Below, one piece after another: positions 9,376-19,930 of a DNA stretch of 64,000 bases. The DNA is from an uncultured Alphaproteobacteria bacterium (GTDB taxonomy: Bacteria > Pseudomonadota > Alphaproteobacteria > RF32 > CAG-239). The notes beneath the pieces were generated by a model that saw nothing but the letters and a program-made list of their open reading frames with translations, made no database searches and was not told the origin of the DNA. The first letter of the stretch is position 1, and every line of letters starts with the position of its first letter. Made by a program: the position numbers and the translations under genes. The stretch is from contig CAJGCO010000003.1 of assembly GCA_904501925.1 (NCBI GenBank), positions 25,341-89,340 of the forward strand, written 5' to 3'.

Positions 9376-10587
9376 TTATTTCTTCATTACTGCAACACCA
9401 GGAAGCTCTTTACCTTCCATCCATTCTAAGAATGCGCCACCTGCAGTTGAAATGTAGGTGAATTGATTTGCAACGCCTGCGTTTTCTAATGCTGAAACAG
9501 TGTCGCCACCGCCTGCAACAGATGTTAATTTTCCATCTTTGGTTAATTCTGCAGCATGTTGTGCAACTGCATTAGTTGCAGTATCAAATGGTTTCATTTC
9601 AAATACGCCTAAAGGGCCGTTCCAAACTAATGTTTTGCATTCATTTAGCTTGTTGTTGATTGTTTCAATGGTTTTTGCACCAACATCAAGTAAGCTCCAT
9701 CCTTCAGCAGGGATATCTGCTAAGTTTACAGTCTTGTGTTCAGCCATTGGTTTGAATTCTTTTGATACAACAACATCTAATGGTAAAATGATTTCGCAGT
9801 TGTTAGCTTTTGCTGTTGCCATAATTTCCTTTGCTGTATCTAGCATGTCCATTTGAACTAAAGAGTTTTCTTCATTAATTGTATCAATGCCACTTGCTTT
9901 CATAAAAGTATGAGCCATACCACCAGAGATAACTAGTTTGTCAACCTTTTTAACTAGGTTATTTAATAGATCTAATTTTGTAGAAACTTTAGATCCACCA
10001 ACAATGGCAATCAATGGGCGAACAGGATTGTTTAAACCTGTAGATAATGCATTTACTTCTTCGGCCATTAATAGTCCCATAGAAGATGGAAGTTCTTTAA
10101 CTGCTGCAACCATTGATGCGTGAGCTCTGTGAGCTGTAGAGAAAGCGTCAGAAACATAAACATCTGCAACTTTTACTAATTCCTTTGCAAAAGCTTCGTC
10201 GCCTTTCTTTTCTTCATTGTAGAAGCGAAGGTTTTCAAGTAATAAAACCTCATCATTGTTCATGTTTTTTACAGCTGTTTCAACTTTTTCACCAATGCAA
10301 TCTTCAACAAAAGTTACCTTGTTACCTAATGCTTTTTCTAAGTCTTTTACGATATGTGAAAGAGAGTTTTTCATATCGCCTTTGCCTTCAGGTCTTCCAA
10401 AGTGAGAAATAACAACTACTTTTGCACCTTTGTTCATTAGTAATTTAATGGTAGGAACTGTTCTGTCGATTCTAGCAGTGTTGGTTACATTAAAATTTTC
10501 ATCCATAGGCACATTTAAGTCGGCTCTAAGCATTGCTACTTTACCGTTTAAGTCGCCTAAATCTTCAATAGTCTTATATTCTGTCAT
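9376..10587 (-). CDS. pgk: Phosphoglycerate kinase
   Basis: 403 residues, the usual length. It transfers phosphate between 1,3-bisphosphoglycerate and ADP in cytosolic glycolysis. Signatures: RADLNVPMD (substrate loop), SHFGRPEG, LLLENLRFYNEE, the hinge block IAIVGGSKVSTKLDLL, and C-terminal SVAGGGDTVSALE contacting the nucleotide. The ATG at 10587 follows the gap gene by about 80 nt across a long hairpin, so pgk is probably expressed by read-through from gap. An intrinsic terminator follows. Confidence 0.98.
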   Translation of the reverse strand: MTEYKTIEDLGDLNGKVAMLRADLNVPMDENFNVTNTARIDRTVPTIKLLMNKGAKVVVISHFGRPEGKGDMKNSLSHIVKDLEKALGNKVTFVEDCIGEKVETAVKNMNNDEVLLLENLRFYNEEKKGDEAFAKELVKVADVYVSDAFSTAHRAHASMVAAVKELPSSMGLLMAEEVNALSTGLNNPVRPLIAIVGGSKVSTKLDLLNNLVKKVDKLVISGGMAHTFMKASGIDTINEENSLVQMDMLDTAKEIMATAKANNCEIILPLDVVVSKEFKPMAEHKTVNLADIPAEGWSLLDVGAKTIETINNKLNECKTLVWNGPLGVFEMKPFDTATNAVAQHAAELTKDGKLTSVAGGGDTVSALENAGVANQFTYISTAGGAFLEWMEGKELPGVAVMKK

Positions 10588-10613
10588 TTAGTTTATACCT
10601 CAAATAAAGAAAA

Positions 10614-10660
10614 TCCCTGCGCAAAAATTTAAGCACAATACTTAAAGTTAAGCGCAGGGA
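10614..10660 (-). terminator. Intercistronic gap-pgk hairpin (terminator or attenuator)
   Basis: Perfect 9-bp outer stem, TCCCTGCGC (10614-10622) with GCGCAGGGA (10652-10660), and an inner TTTAAG/CTTAAA stem. Reading leftward it is followed by the T-rich stretch TTTTCTTT. It may attenuate transcription between gap and pgk or stabilise the gap 3' end. Confidence 0.6.
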
Positions 10661-10667
10661 ATATAGA

Positions 10668-11747
<1,080 letters not shown>

Positions 11748-11820
11748 TCACTTTTTAATCAATTTTCAAGATATTTTTAAAAACAAGTATTTATTTGGGG
11801 AAAGTTATCCACAGATTAAC

Positions 11821-11846
11821 AAAAAAGCACTAGAATTTCTAGTGCT
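11821..11846 (-). terminator. Intrinsic terminator of the 1142-aa protein gene
   Basis: Stem AGCACTAGA (from 11826) with TCTAGTGCT (to 11846), followed on the - strand by six T residues. It lies about 30 nt past the stop codon at 11875. Confidence 0.85.
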
Positions 11847-11874
11847 CTAAATTGCTTGCTTATTTTTGATTAAA

Positions 11875-14800
11875 TTATCTTGAGTTGCTATCAACTTCGA
11901 TGCGTATTTTGCGTTTTCCTGCATCAAGTGTTGCATCTTCGTGATTGACATCAGCAATTTTATCACCAAACATTAAGTTGTTACCCTTGTTTAATGATAC
12001 TGCAATATTTTGGTATTCTATATCCTGTGTAGGGGTGTCTTCTTCAAATATTGGAGCAGGTGTATCTGTCCATGTTCTTTTGAAGAAACGAGAAAATCCA
12101 TCTCCACTAGGTTTTGTAACACCACTAGCTCCAGTTTCTAAACCATATGTTCCTGCTTCGCCACATGGACCAGTTTGGAAATAGCGAACCATAGTTGATG
12201 ATGTACCTGTAACACCATCAATAGTACCATTTTCATTAACACTATCAATTATGTTTTTAATAGCTTGAGCATCTGTTGTTAAAATTGCATCGTCGCATTC
12301 TTTTAAGTAATTAACCATATTGGTAATTTCATCAGCAAATGCTCCGGTTTGATCATTAGACCACGCAATCATTTTTTGAATAGAAAACATAGATTGTTCA
12401 ACGCTTAGTCCTTCAAAAATACCACCTTTAGCACGCATATCATCAGTAATGCGAGACGCAAATTCTTCATATGCATTTTCACCATAGCTATTTTTAAAGA
12501 ATGTTTGCATGTTGTTATATTGTTTTGGGGTGATGCCAGAATTTTCATATCCACCACGAGCTTCAATGTTTCCAGCAGCAGGAGTTCCTTGCTCAACATT
12601 TTCAGTTCCTTCAATGATCTCTGAATGCGTGATAGTGTTATTTAATTCAACATCTTTAGGTTGTTCATCGGCAGTAACGTTAGTAGCGGTTGTAGCTTCT
12701 TGTCTGTCAGTAGTAACTTCTGTAATAGTTACTGTGCCTTGTTCAGTAGTAGTAACTTCTGTAGATGCAAAGGCACCTTGCTCAGTAACGGACGTTTCCG
12801 TAGTAATTACTGCGCCTTGTTCAGTAGTAGTAATTTCTGTAGATGTTGAAGCATCATTATTGAGTGCTATAGAAGTGTTATTTTGTTCTATCTTTATTTG
12901 GCGATTTTGAGAAAATAAAGTAGCGTCTTCAGTAGTTGCTTCGCTATTTACAATATCTCCACCATATAAATTGTTTGATTTTACTAAAGATATGTTTGTA
13001 ACAGATGTTTCTGAAGAATTTGTTGCTGGGTCATTTTCAAAAGAGACTGTTTTAGGTTGGATTGGTTCTTCCACTTGTGTTGTAACTTCATCGCATCCAC
13101 AATCTATTTTTTTAGTAATAAGAGAGCTTTGATCTCCGCAATCATTACCCATGCGATTTAATACCCTTACACATCTATCGCCGTTAACATTTCTAATTGA
13201 TCCATCTTTCATAACGCTATCAATAACGTTGCGATCGTTTTCATCAAGGGATATATCTTGTCCGTCGTTGCAATCTCTAAAGAATTGATCTAGTTTTTCC
13301 AATGTGTTACGATGAGCAGGTAAGTTCCATGAAGATATTCTTTCATATTTAAATAGTACTTGCTCTCTAGTCATTCCTTCAAAAATGCCACCCTCTTTTA
13401 GCATATCGGCATCAATTCTTGAATAGAATTCAGCAAATTTTTGTGGATCTTTATCCCAATATGTTTGTAATTTAATCCATTGTGCTTTTGTTATGCCCAT
13501 AGTACTTTGGTTCCACTCGGTAGGAACCTCTATTTTATCTTCAATAACACTATTTAAATCACCTGGTGCAGTAAGGGTAGATTTTTGTGTTGCAACAATG
13601 GTATCATTATTAGTCAATGTATCTTGAGGTAATGCATTATTAGTTAAAGTATCCTGAGATAATACATTATTAGTTAATGTATCCTGAGATAATACATTAT
13701 TAGTTAATGTATCCTGAGGTAATGCATTATTAGGTAGTATACCTTTAGGTGATACATTGTTAGACAATGTATCTGGGTTAGATAATGAATCTGAAGCGAT
13801 GGTTGGTGATTCGCTAGGATGATTTAAAGCTGTTACGTTGCCTAGATTTTCAGCATTGCTTCCACATTTATATAATAAATAAGATGTCAAAACTGCGCCA
13901 CCAACAACAAAACACTTTGTTAAAACATTTGTTTTTTTATTTTTAACTGTTCTAACAGCATTCATTGTGCTATTTACAGAATGAACAGCAAGAGTTGATA
14001 ATGATTGGAATGAGCGCGCAACCACACCAGAAGCAACGCCAGCTGCTTGAGTTCCAATTGTCACCGCGCCACTCAATACTGCGCCAGCTGCACCTAAACC
14101 AACAAGACCTGCAGCAGTTCCCCATCCAGCTTCTTTGTAATATGCTTTGCGTTCATCTTTATTATTAAATATATCATTTGATGCCTTTTTTAATCTTTGC
14201 CAGAATTTAAGTTTTGGTGCATCTTTATCTTTTTTAGCTAGACGACTTTCTGTTCTTGCTTTGGTAACAATGGGCCACATCCAAGCTGAAGCTGCTTTAT
14301 AGGCTCCATATGCAATGGCAGCAGTACCAAGCCATGGTGCATTGAGAGCTGCTGCTCCACATAATGCCGCAGTAGCTGAAATATCTGTTATAATTTTAGG
14401 AGCTCTATCTTTTAGGTTGTTTGCAAATTCAAAACGTTGTCCCCAAAGAGATTTTGCAGAATTAACAAAAGAAGTTTTTGCTTTATGGATAAAATTTGCA
14501 GCATTTTGATAATGTTTTTGGGAGCTGCCCTCGATTTTTTTTGCAAATGCATTGAATTTTTCTGTAACACGATCAGCTTTGGATTTTGTTTCTACGCAAC
14601 AAGCAATAACACTATCAACAGAAACGCCTATGTTTTGAGTAAAGTCGCAAGCTCTTTCTTGAGGTCCCATATTTGCAAGAGCATCTTGCTGTTCATTGAA
14701 GAATTCTTCATCATTGTTTTTTACAGCCTCAGCGGCATTTGGTACATTATTTTCTAGTTGAGCAGTTAAGCGAAGATTTGCTAAAGTGCTTAAAAAAGAG

Positions 14801-15303
14801 GTTTTTAATTCTCTACGGAAAATCTCTTTTTTGCCTTCTAAACTGTTTTCTGCAGCAAGTTCATTGCTTTCAATTAAATCACAAGCAACATCAAGTCTAG
14901 CATTTTCAACTAACATATTGATGTGTTTTTCTCTTTCTTCACCTTCTAATGTATATGCATCATTTTTATCTGTGCCAGGAGCTGTTTCGATGATAGGTGT
15001 ATTTTTTAAAGCTTCTACTATCTCTTCATCTTCAAGTAAAGAGGTGTCGTATTCGCTATTAGCATACTCAGCATCTAAAAAATCGATATTGTTCTTAATG
15101 ATGTGTGATTGTGGTTTTTGTTCATCCTTCTTTTCTAGCCATTTTTGTCTGCTAAGCTCAATTTTATGAGCTTCTTCAAGAGAGTTCGCAAAAATAGGAT
15201 CGTCATCTCTAACTATAGATAACGCTTCTAAGAATGTTTGTTCGTCAACTTTTTTGTATCCACCTGCAATTTCATAAGCTTCGTCTAAACTTATTTTAGC
15301 CAT
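11875..15303 (-). CDS. Large repeat-containing membrane-associated protein, unknown function (1142 aa)
   Basis: I do not recognise a known family. Layout: an acidic, charged N-terminal 300 residues with no signal peptide; three hydrophobic Ala/Gly-rich segments (about 303-344, 391-428, 459-484); six 10-residue repeats of the form QDTLTNNxLx (about 505-564); then a module present twice. Copy 1 is about 600-740 and copy 2 about 920-1055; both contain GIT-x-x-Q, RI-x-x-DM-x-x-x-GGIFEG and a cysteine-containing tail. Each is followed by a second shared block ending in a basic Ile/Lys strand (about 745-806 and 1092-1140: NNLYGGDI / NNLMFGDKI, then RQIKIE / RKIRIE). A Thr/Glu-rich low-complexity stretch (about 815-880) joins the halves. 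AAGGAG precedes the ATG. Single gene with its own terminator. The hydrophobic segments suggest membrane anchoring; the function is open. Confidence 0.85.
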   Translation of the reverse strand: MAKISLDEAYEIAGGYKKVDEQTFLEALSIVRDDDPIFANSLEEAHKIELSRQKWLEKKDEQKPQSHIIKNNIDFLDAEYANSEYDTSLLEDEEIVEALKNTPIIETAPGTDKNDAYTLEGEEREKHINMLVENARLDVACDLIESNELAAENSLEGKKEIFRRELKTSFLSTLANLRLTAQLENNVPNAAEAVKNNDEEFFNEQQDALANMGPQERACDFTQNIGVSVDSVIACCVETKSKADRVTEKFNAFAKKIEGSSQKHYQNAANFIHKAKTSFVNSAKSLWGQRFEFANNLKDRAPKIITDISATAALCGAAALNAPWLGTAAIAYGAYKAASAWMWPIVTKARTESRLAKKDKDAPKLKFWQRLKKASNDIFNNKDERKAYYKEAGWGTAAGLVGLGAAGAVLSGAVTIGTQAAGVASGVVARSFQSLSTLAVHSVNSTMNAVRTVKNKKTNVLTKCFVVGGAVLTSYLLYKCGSNAENLGNVTALNHPSESPTIASDSLSNPDTLSNNVSPKGILPNNALPQDTLTNNVLSQDTLTNNVLSQDTLTNNALPQDTLTNNDTIVATQKSTLTAPGDLNSVIEDKIEVPTEWNQSTMGITKAQWIKLQTYWDKDPQKFAEFYSRIDADMLKEGGIFEGMTREQVLFKYERISSWNLPAHRNTLEKLDQFFRDCNDGQDISLDENDRNVIDSVMKDGSIRNVNGDRCVRVLNRMGNDCGDQSSLITKKIDCGCDEVTTQVEEPIQPKTVSFENDPATNSSETSVTNISLVKSNNLYGGDIVNSEATTEDATLFSQNRQIKIEQNNTSIALNNDASTSTEITTTEQGAVITTETSVTEQGAFASTEVTTTEQGTVTITEVTTDRQEATTATNVTADEQPKDVELNNTITHSEIIEGTENVEQGTPAAGNIEARGGYENSGITPKQYNNMQTFFKNSYGENAYEEFASRITDDMRAKGGIFEGLSVEQSMFSIQKMIAWSNDQTGAFADEITNMVNYLKECDDAILTTDAQAIKNIIDSVNENGTIDGVTGTSSTMVRYFQTGPCGEAGTYGLETGASGVTKPSGDGFSRFFKRTWTDTPAPIFEEDTPTQDIEYQNIAVSLNKGNNLMFGDKIADVNHEDATLDAGKRKIRIEVDSNSR
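13611..13790 (-). repeat. 30-bp in-frame tandem repeat (6 units) in the 1142-aa protein gene
   Basis: Units start at 13611, 13641, 13671, 13701, 13731 and 13761, in exact 30-bp register; the middle four are almost identical and the last two degenerate. Each encodes ten residues (QDTLTNNVLS-like). Copy number could change by slippage without shifting the frame. Confidence 0.9.
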
Positions 15304-15549
15304 CGTTTTTGTACTCCTTGATATAGTAATTTTGAAGCATAATAATTCATTTTTTAGATAAAATCAACATATTTTTTGTCAATTTTAAATATTTTTTAAA
15401 AAATTGTCAATAAATATGGTGTGTTTTTAGTTAAAACAATAGTTTATAGTGAGTTTAATGTTTGATGAAAAATGTATTGCTAAATAAAAACAATAGGATA
15501 TAAACAATTAAATGAAAATATTTAAGAAGATTTTATATGAGGTTATAAA

Positions 15550-16632
15550 ATGCGTGTTGATTTATTTGATTTTGAATTAGATAAAGAGTTGATTGCTAAA
15601 AATCCAGTAAGTCCAAGAGACTTATCTAAGCTACTGGATTTAACAGAAGAAGACAAAATTAATGATAGGCATTTTTATGATTTACCCAATTTGTTAAAAA
15701 AGGGAGATGTTTTAGTATTTAATAATACTAAGGTTATTCCTGCAAGGTTGTATGGAAAAAGAGATAAGGCTGAAGTAGAAGTTACATTGTATCACCCAGA
15801 AAATGGTTTAACTTGGTGGTCTTTTATAAAAAATTCAAAACGTTTGCGTCCAAATGATATAATAGTGTTTTATACATCAGATATATCTTCACAGTTTTCA
15901 GAGTTTTCAGCAAAAGTAATAGAGAAACGTGGTGAAGATGGGGTTTTAATAGAGTTTCAATGTAAGGCAGAGGAACTTTCTAAAAAATTGGAAATATATG
16001 GATTGATGCCATTACCCCCTTATATTAAAAGAGAAAAGCCTGTATCTGGTATTTGGAATAAATATAATGATAAAGAAAATTATCAAACAGTTTATGCAAA
16101 GCATGAAGGAGCAGTAGCAGCACCAACAGCAGGGCTTCACTTTACAGATGATGTGTTGGAAAAACTAGAAGAAATTGGTGTTGAAAAAGTGTTTTTAACT
16201 TTGCATGTTGGGGCAGGTACATTCTTACCGGTAAAAACCGATGATACAAAAGATCATAAAATGCATGCAGAGTATGGAATTATAACTCAAGAGGCTTGTG
16301 ATATTATAAATAAGGCTAAAAAAGAAGGGCGTAGAATAATAGCAGTTGGAACAACATCGGTTAGGTTGTTGGAGAGTGCTGCAGATGATAACGGTATTAT
16401 TTATCCATTTAACGGTGAAACAGCTATATTTATCACACCAGGATACAAGTTTAAAATAATAGATTATATTATTACAAATTTTCATTTGCCTAAATCTACA
16501 TTATTTATGTTGATTTGTGCGATTGCAGGAACTGAACGTATGAAAGAAGCATATGCACATGCGATAAAAGAGAAGTATCGTTTTTATTCGTATGGAGATA
16601 GTTCAATTTTGAAATGTGTAAATAAAATTTAA
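15550..16632 (+). CDS. queA: S-adenosylmethionine:tRNA ribosyltransferase-isomerase QueA
   Basis: 360 residues. It transfers and isomerises the ribosyl group of SAM onto preQ1-tRNA to give epoxyqueuosine. Signatures: N-terminal FDFELDKELIAKNPVSPRD, FNNTKVIPARLYG, YQTVYAKHEGAVAAPTAGLHFT, LHVGAGTFLPV, VGTTSVRLLES and NFHLPKSTLFML. GAGG precedes the ATG by about 8 nt. It is the first rightward gene after a 246-bp AT-rich divergent spacer shared with the 1142-aa protein gene, so a promoter should lie there. tgt is not in the window. Confidence 0.97.
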   Translation: MRVDLFDFELDKELIAKNPVSPRDLSKLLDLTEEDKINDRHFYDLPNLLKKGDVLVFNNTKVIPARLYGKRDKAEVEVTLYHPENGLTWWSFIKNSKRLRPNDIIVFYTSDISSQFSEFSAKVIEKRGEDGVLIEFQCKAEELSKKLEIYGLMPLPPYIKREKPVSGIWNKYNDKENYQTVYAKHEGAVAAPTAGLHFTDDVLEKLEEIGVEKVFLTLHVGAGTFLPVKTDDTKDHKMHAEYGIITQEACDIINKAKKEGRRIIAVGTTSVRLLESAADDNGIIYPFNGETAIFITPGYKFKIIDYIITNFHLPKSTLFMLICAIAGTERMKEAYAHAIKEKYRFYSYGDSSILKCVNKI

Positions 16633-16677
16633 CTATTCATAATTATAATAACTTTCCATAAATGAATGGAGAGATAT

Positions 16678-17853
16678 ATGAAAAATATAGGTTTAGATGT
16701 TTCAAAAATAATATCAAATAGCAGAAATTTACTTATGCCATCAATTTTAGTAGGTGGTGCGTTAATCTATTTTTTTTCAATTACAGAGTTTTCTGATGAT
16801 GTGTATAAGGTTATACATAATATATTTATAATCTCTGTTGTTTCAACATTATTAATATCGTTGTATCTAAAAGTTGGGGTGACATTTGTTTGTACATCTA
16901 TTTCTTACATTGGTTATATAATGATAAATAATTTAAGATATATATATGGTGAGGATTATATATTTTCATCTGGTTATAATATATGGATAATTATGCTTCC
17001 GATTAATATGTTTATAGCATATATTGTATATAAAAAACATGTTAAAATAAAAGAGTGGAGCTGGTTGTTTGTTTTTTTATTAATTGAAACTTACATTATA
17101 GAGAGATTGTATGCTGAAACATTGAATGCTGATTCGGTATATTTTTATAAACATATTGGAGCAATGAATTATCCCTCATTTATTATATCTATATTTTTTA
17201 TATTAGTTTTGTTAAATCTATATATCTTAAAAGGTAACATACTATTATCCTCAGTATTGTTTTCAACAATTTCTATTTTATTAGGTGTTTTTTATTCAGA
17301 TAATTTAACAGCCTTTAGTTTATTCTTTTTATGTTCTGTGGTTGTTGAGTTTTTAGGGGCTGTATATTATGTTGTATATATCTCACATAGAGATGAAGAT
17401 TTAAATATTCCTAGTTATAATATGTATTTTGATGATGCGCAAAAAAAGTATCCATTAAAATATAGTGTCGCAGTGTTATATATTGATGAATATGATAGAA
17501 TATTAAAAAGATTTGGTAAGGGGAAAGTTATTTTATTAAAAAAGATGTTTTTTAATAAAATAACACAAATAAATAAAGATGTAAAAGTTTATAATTATAA
17601 AGATAATTCGTTTATATTGGCATTTACTAGATTAAACGTAAATGATGGTTTTATTCAGGTTGAAGAAATAAGAAGAAATATCGCTAAATCAATATTTGTA
17701 TTTAATGAGAATAATCATCTGCAATTAAGTGTTTCTTTATGTATAAGTGAGAAAAAACGCAGTGATGCTGATGCTGATGAAGTTTTAATACGAGCAGAAG
17801 AGGGGTTAAAAAAAGCCTGTAAGTTTACTCATAACATAACAGTAAAAGCTTAA
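16678..17853 (+). CDS. Polytopic membrane protein with degenerate GGDEF-like C-terminal domain
   Basis: About 391 residues: some eight hydrophobic segments up to about residue 240, then a cytosolic domain. That domain follows the diguanylate cyclase outline: SVAVLYIDEYDRILKRFGKGKVILLKK matches the metal-binding/FKxxND region, YKDNSFILAF sits where GGDEF should be, and ADEVLIRAEEGLKKACKFTHN matches the terminal ADxALYxAKxxGRN helix. GG[DE]EF is absent, so I infer a catalytically dead domain that may bind a nucleotide or act structurally. The ATG at 16678 has GGAGAG just upstream and is better than the ATG four codons earlier. The 3' end overlaps convergent lgt by 4 bases. Confidence 0.7.
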   Translation: MKNIGLDVSKIISNSRNLLMPSILVGGALIYFFSITEFSDDVYKVIHNIFIISVVSTLLISLYLKVGVTFVCTSISYIGYIMINNLRYIYGEDYIFSSGYNIWIIMLPINMFIAYIVYKKHVKIKEWSWLFVFLLIETYIIERLYAETLNADSVYFYKHIGAMNYPSFIISIFFILVLLNLYILKGNILLSSVLFSTISILLGVFYSDNLTAFSLFFLCSVVVEFLGAVYYVVYISHRDEDLNIPSYNMYFDDAQKKYPLKYSVAVLYIDEYDRILKRFGKGKVILLKKMFFNKITQINKDVKVYNYKDNSFILAFTRLNVNDGFIQVEEIRRNIAKSIFVFNENNHLQLSVSLCISEKKRSDADADEVLIRAEEGLKKACKFTHNITVKA

Positions 17854-18641
17854 ACTTGTTTTTTTATCGCTCTAAATAGTATTATAGTACCAAAAATAAG
17901 AAGGGGGGCTGATAATAGCTGTCCCATAGTTATCTCGGCAAATAAAAAACCAATATGTTCATCTGGTTCTCTAAATAACTCCATGCACATTCTAGAAATT
18001 GTGTATATTATAAGAAACATTGCAGATATTATGCCATGATGTTTTCTGATATATTCATATCTCCATAATATATTTAATATAATAAACATAAAGAGGCCTT
18101 CACTTAATGCTTCATATATCTGAGAAGGGTGTCTTGGTAAGTATCCACCTGCAGGAAATTTGACAGCCCAAGCTACATCTGTAACTCTTCCCCATAATTC
18201 TCCATTTATAAAATTTGCTAATCTTCCTAAAAAAATTCCAATAGGAACATATAGTGAAACTAAATCTGTAATTTTAAAAAAAGGAGTTTTGTATTTAAAA
18301 GAAAAAATATAAAGGCTTAAAATTACACCTATTATTCCACCATGAAAAGACATGCCTCCACGCCATATTGCAAATATTTGTAATGGGTTTTTGAAAAAAT
18401 AGCTATTTCCATAAAAAAGAACATATCCCAATCTGCCACCGAGAATGATTCCAAGAGTTACATAAAATACCAAATCATCTAACATAATGTTGCTTATATT
18501 TAAATTGTATCTCTTTATGTTTTTATTAGTTAAAAACCAAGCAGATAAGATTCCCATTAAATAAGCAAGAGCATACCATCGTAAATTAAATGGGCCAATT
18601 GAAAAAGCAATCGGTGAAATGTTAGGGAAATCAATATACAT
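17850..18641 (-). CDS. lgt: Prolipoprotein diacylglyceryl transferase
   Basis: 263 residues, polytopic inner-membrane enzyme that adds diacylglycerol from phosphatidylglycerol to the lipobox cysteine of prolipoproteins. Signatures: FNLRWYALAYLMG, GGRLGYVLFY, WRGGMSFHGG, the Lgt signature GRLANFINGELWGR, RHPSQIYEA and the late RMCMELFREPDEH. It would process the window's lipoproteins (LptE and the 312-aa lipoprotein). It converges on the degenerate GGDEF gene with a 4-base overlap and no obvious terminator between them. Confidence 0.97.
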   Translation of the reverse strand: MYIDFPNISPIAFSIGPFNLRWYALAYLMGILSAWFLTNKNIKRYNLNISNIMLDDLVFYVTLGIILGGRLGYVLFYGNSYFFKNPLQIFAIWRGGMSFHGGIIGVILSLYIFSFKYKTPFFKITDLVSLYVPIGIFLGRLANFINGELWGRVTDVAWAVKFPAGGYLPRHPSQIYEALSEGLFMFIILNILWRYEYIRKHHGIISAMFLIIYTISRMCMELFREPDEHIGFLFAEITMGQLLSAPLLIFGTIILFRAIKKQV

Positions 18642-18876
18642 GAAAAAACCTCTTTATGAAAATCTTGCAATGAATTAAATTTATATTAATAAAAAAATAT
18701 AATCCACATAAAAAATAAATAAAAAAAATATTTTTTTGTAAGTGTTTGTTTTTGTTGGTTTTCAAAGTTTCATAAAAGTTATTTTTTTATTAAAAAAGTG
18801 GAAAACTCTACATTGCTATTGTCTTAGCTAAAAGCTTGTTGCAAAAATATAGCAACAAAAGTAGTAAAAGGTAATT

Positions 18877-19362
18877 ATGATGAATGTAGCATTAAAACAA
18901 AATTTATATAACCCATTAGACACTATCGAAAATATATTCTTAAAAGAAGATATATCATTTGATCGCCGCTCTGATAATGAGCTGGTAGCAGAGGTTCTTG
19001 GTAAGTGGGATAATATGCTAGTATTTTTTGCCTTTGAAGAGCATATGCGTTGTGTTCATATTTCCTGTTTGTTAAATATTGAAAATGCTAATGTTGATAG
19101 ATCAAAGATGTTTGAGTTGTTAGCTATGTTAAATGAAAATCTTTGGTTGGGACATTTTTCATACTGGAATGAACAAAAAATGCCGATTTTTAAGCATTCA
19201 ATTATTTTGCAAGATGAGGAAGAATTATTTTCAAATAAAATAAGTAAAATTATTGAGTTGTCAATAATGGAATGTGAGAGGGTTTATCCTATATTTAATG
19301 CAGTAATGCGTCAAAATGTTGAACCATCGCAAGCAATGTTCACATCAGTTAATGTTATGTAA
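18877..19362 (+). CDS. YbjN-domain protein
   Basis: 161-residue soluble protein. The pattern (NPLDTIENIFLKEDISFDR near the N-terminus, then a WDNMLVFFAFEE strand pair, LAMLNENLWLGHFSYW in the middle, and a C-terminal helix starting ISKIIELSIMECERVYP) matches the YbjN family common in alphaproteobacteria, whose members are related in fold to type III secretion chaperones. The biochemical role is not established. AAAGG precedes the start, where two ATGs lie side by side. The 5' leader carries a short TTGTTGC/GCAACAA hairpin (18836-18858). Confidence 0.7.
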   Translation: MMNVALKQNLYNPLDTIENIFLKEDISFDRRSDNELVAEVLGKWDNMLVFFAFEEHMRCVHISCLLNIENANVDRSKMFELLAMLNENLWLGHFSYWNEQKMPIFKHSIILQDEEELFSNKISKIIELSIMECERVYPIFNAVMRQNVEPSQAMFTSVNVM

Positions 19363-19803
19363 TTAGAAAAAATTAAACTGTTTTAGAATGTAAATAATTA
19401 AACCAACTTGAATAATAATTGTGGCAAAGAAAGTTGCCATATATGATTTCTTTTTGTTTTTATGATGAAATAGTTTTTGGGCAATAATTGCACCAATTGT
19501 TCCACCTAATAGTTCTAAAGTGTGAAGATGAATTTCAGGGATTCTCCATAAATTATTTTTTGCGCAATGTTTATCTCTTCCATATGCTAAAAAAGTAAAG
19601 ATATTAATTAGTGGAATATGAAATAATAAAAATAATAAAAAAGCATTTTTACTAAATGGCCTTACATTCCATCCCCACATAGTTTCTGCCCAATAAGCTA
19701 ATCCAATCATAGACATGGCATATAGTATATAAAAAGTATTTTTTCGAACACCTGAAAATAAAAAAATAAAACCGAAAACAATGCTTGCAAAAGTGATAAT
19801 CAT
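19363..19803 (-). CDS. DUF1294 family membrane protein
   Basis: About 146 residues with four hydrophobic segments. The central loop has the DUF1294 signature: AYGRDKHCAKNNLWRIPE, LHTLELLGGTIGAIIAQ and the HHKNKKKSY block matching FRHKTxKxxF. Function unknown for the family. I start at the ATG at 19803 because GAGGGA lies directly upstream, rather than four codons earlier. The stop abuts the convergent YbjN-like gene with no spacer. Confidence 0.8.
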   Translation of the reverse strand: MIITFASIVFGFIFLFSGVRKNTFYILYAMSMIGLAYWAETMWGWNVRPFSKNAFLLFLLFHIPLINIFTFLAYGRDKHCAKNNLWRIPEIHLHTLELLGGTIGAIIAQKLFHHKNKKKSYMATFFATIIIQVGLIIYILKQFNFF

Positions 19804-19930
19804 ATTCCCTCTCAATCATGTTAACAAATATCATAAAAAGATAAAAAGTAAATCAAAAACTTAAGAAATTTTTAATTGCTTTGTTGTAAAAGTAATAATA
19901 AATATAATAAATTTATTTAGGAGATAGCTT

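Noticed and set aside
12509..12910. Open + strand frame over the Thr/Glu repeats of the 1142-aa gene
   Set aside because: Antisense shadow produced by repeat composition; no SD and no plausible product.
13611..13790. Regular 30-bp repeats resembling a CRISPR array
   Set aside because: The units abut without spacers and keep one reading frame inside a long gene; there are no cas genes.
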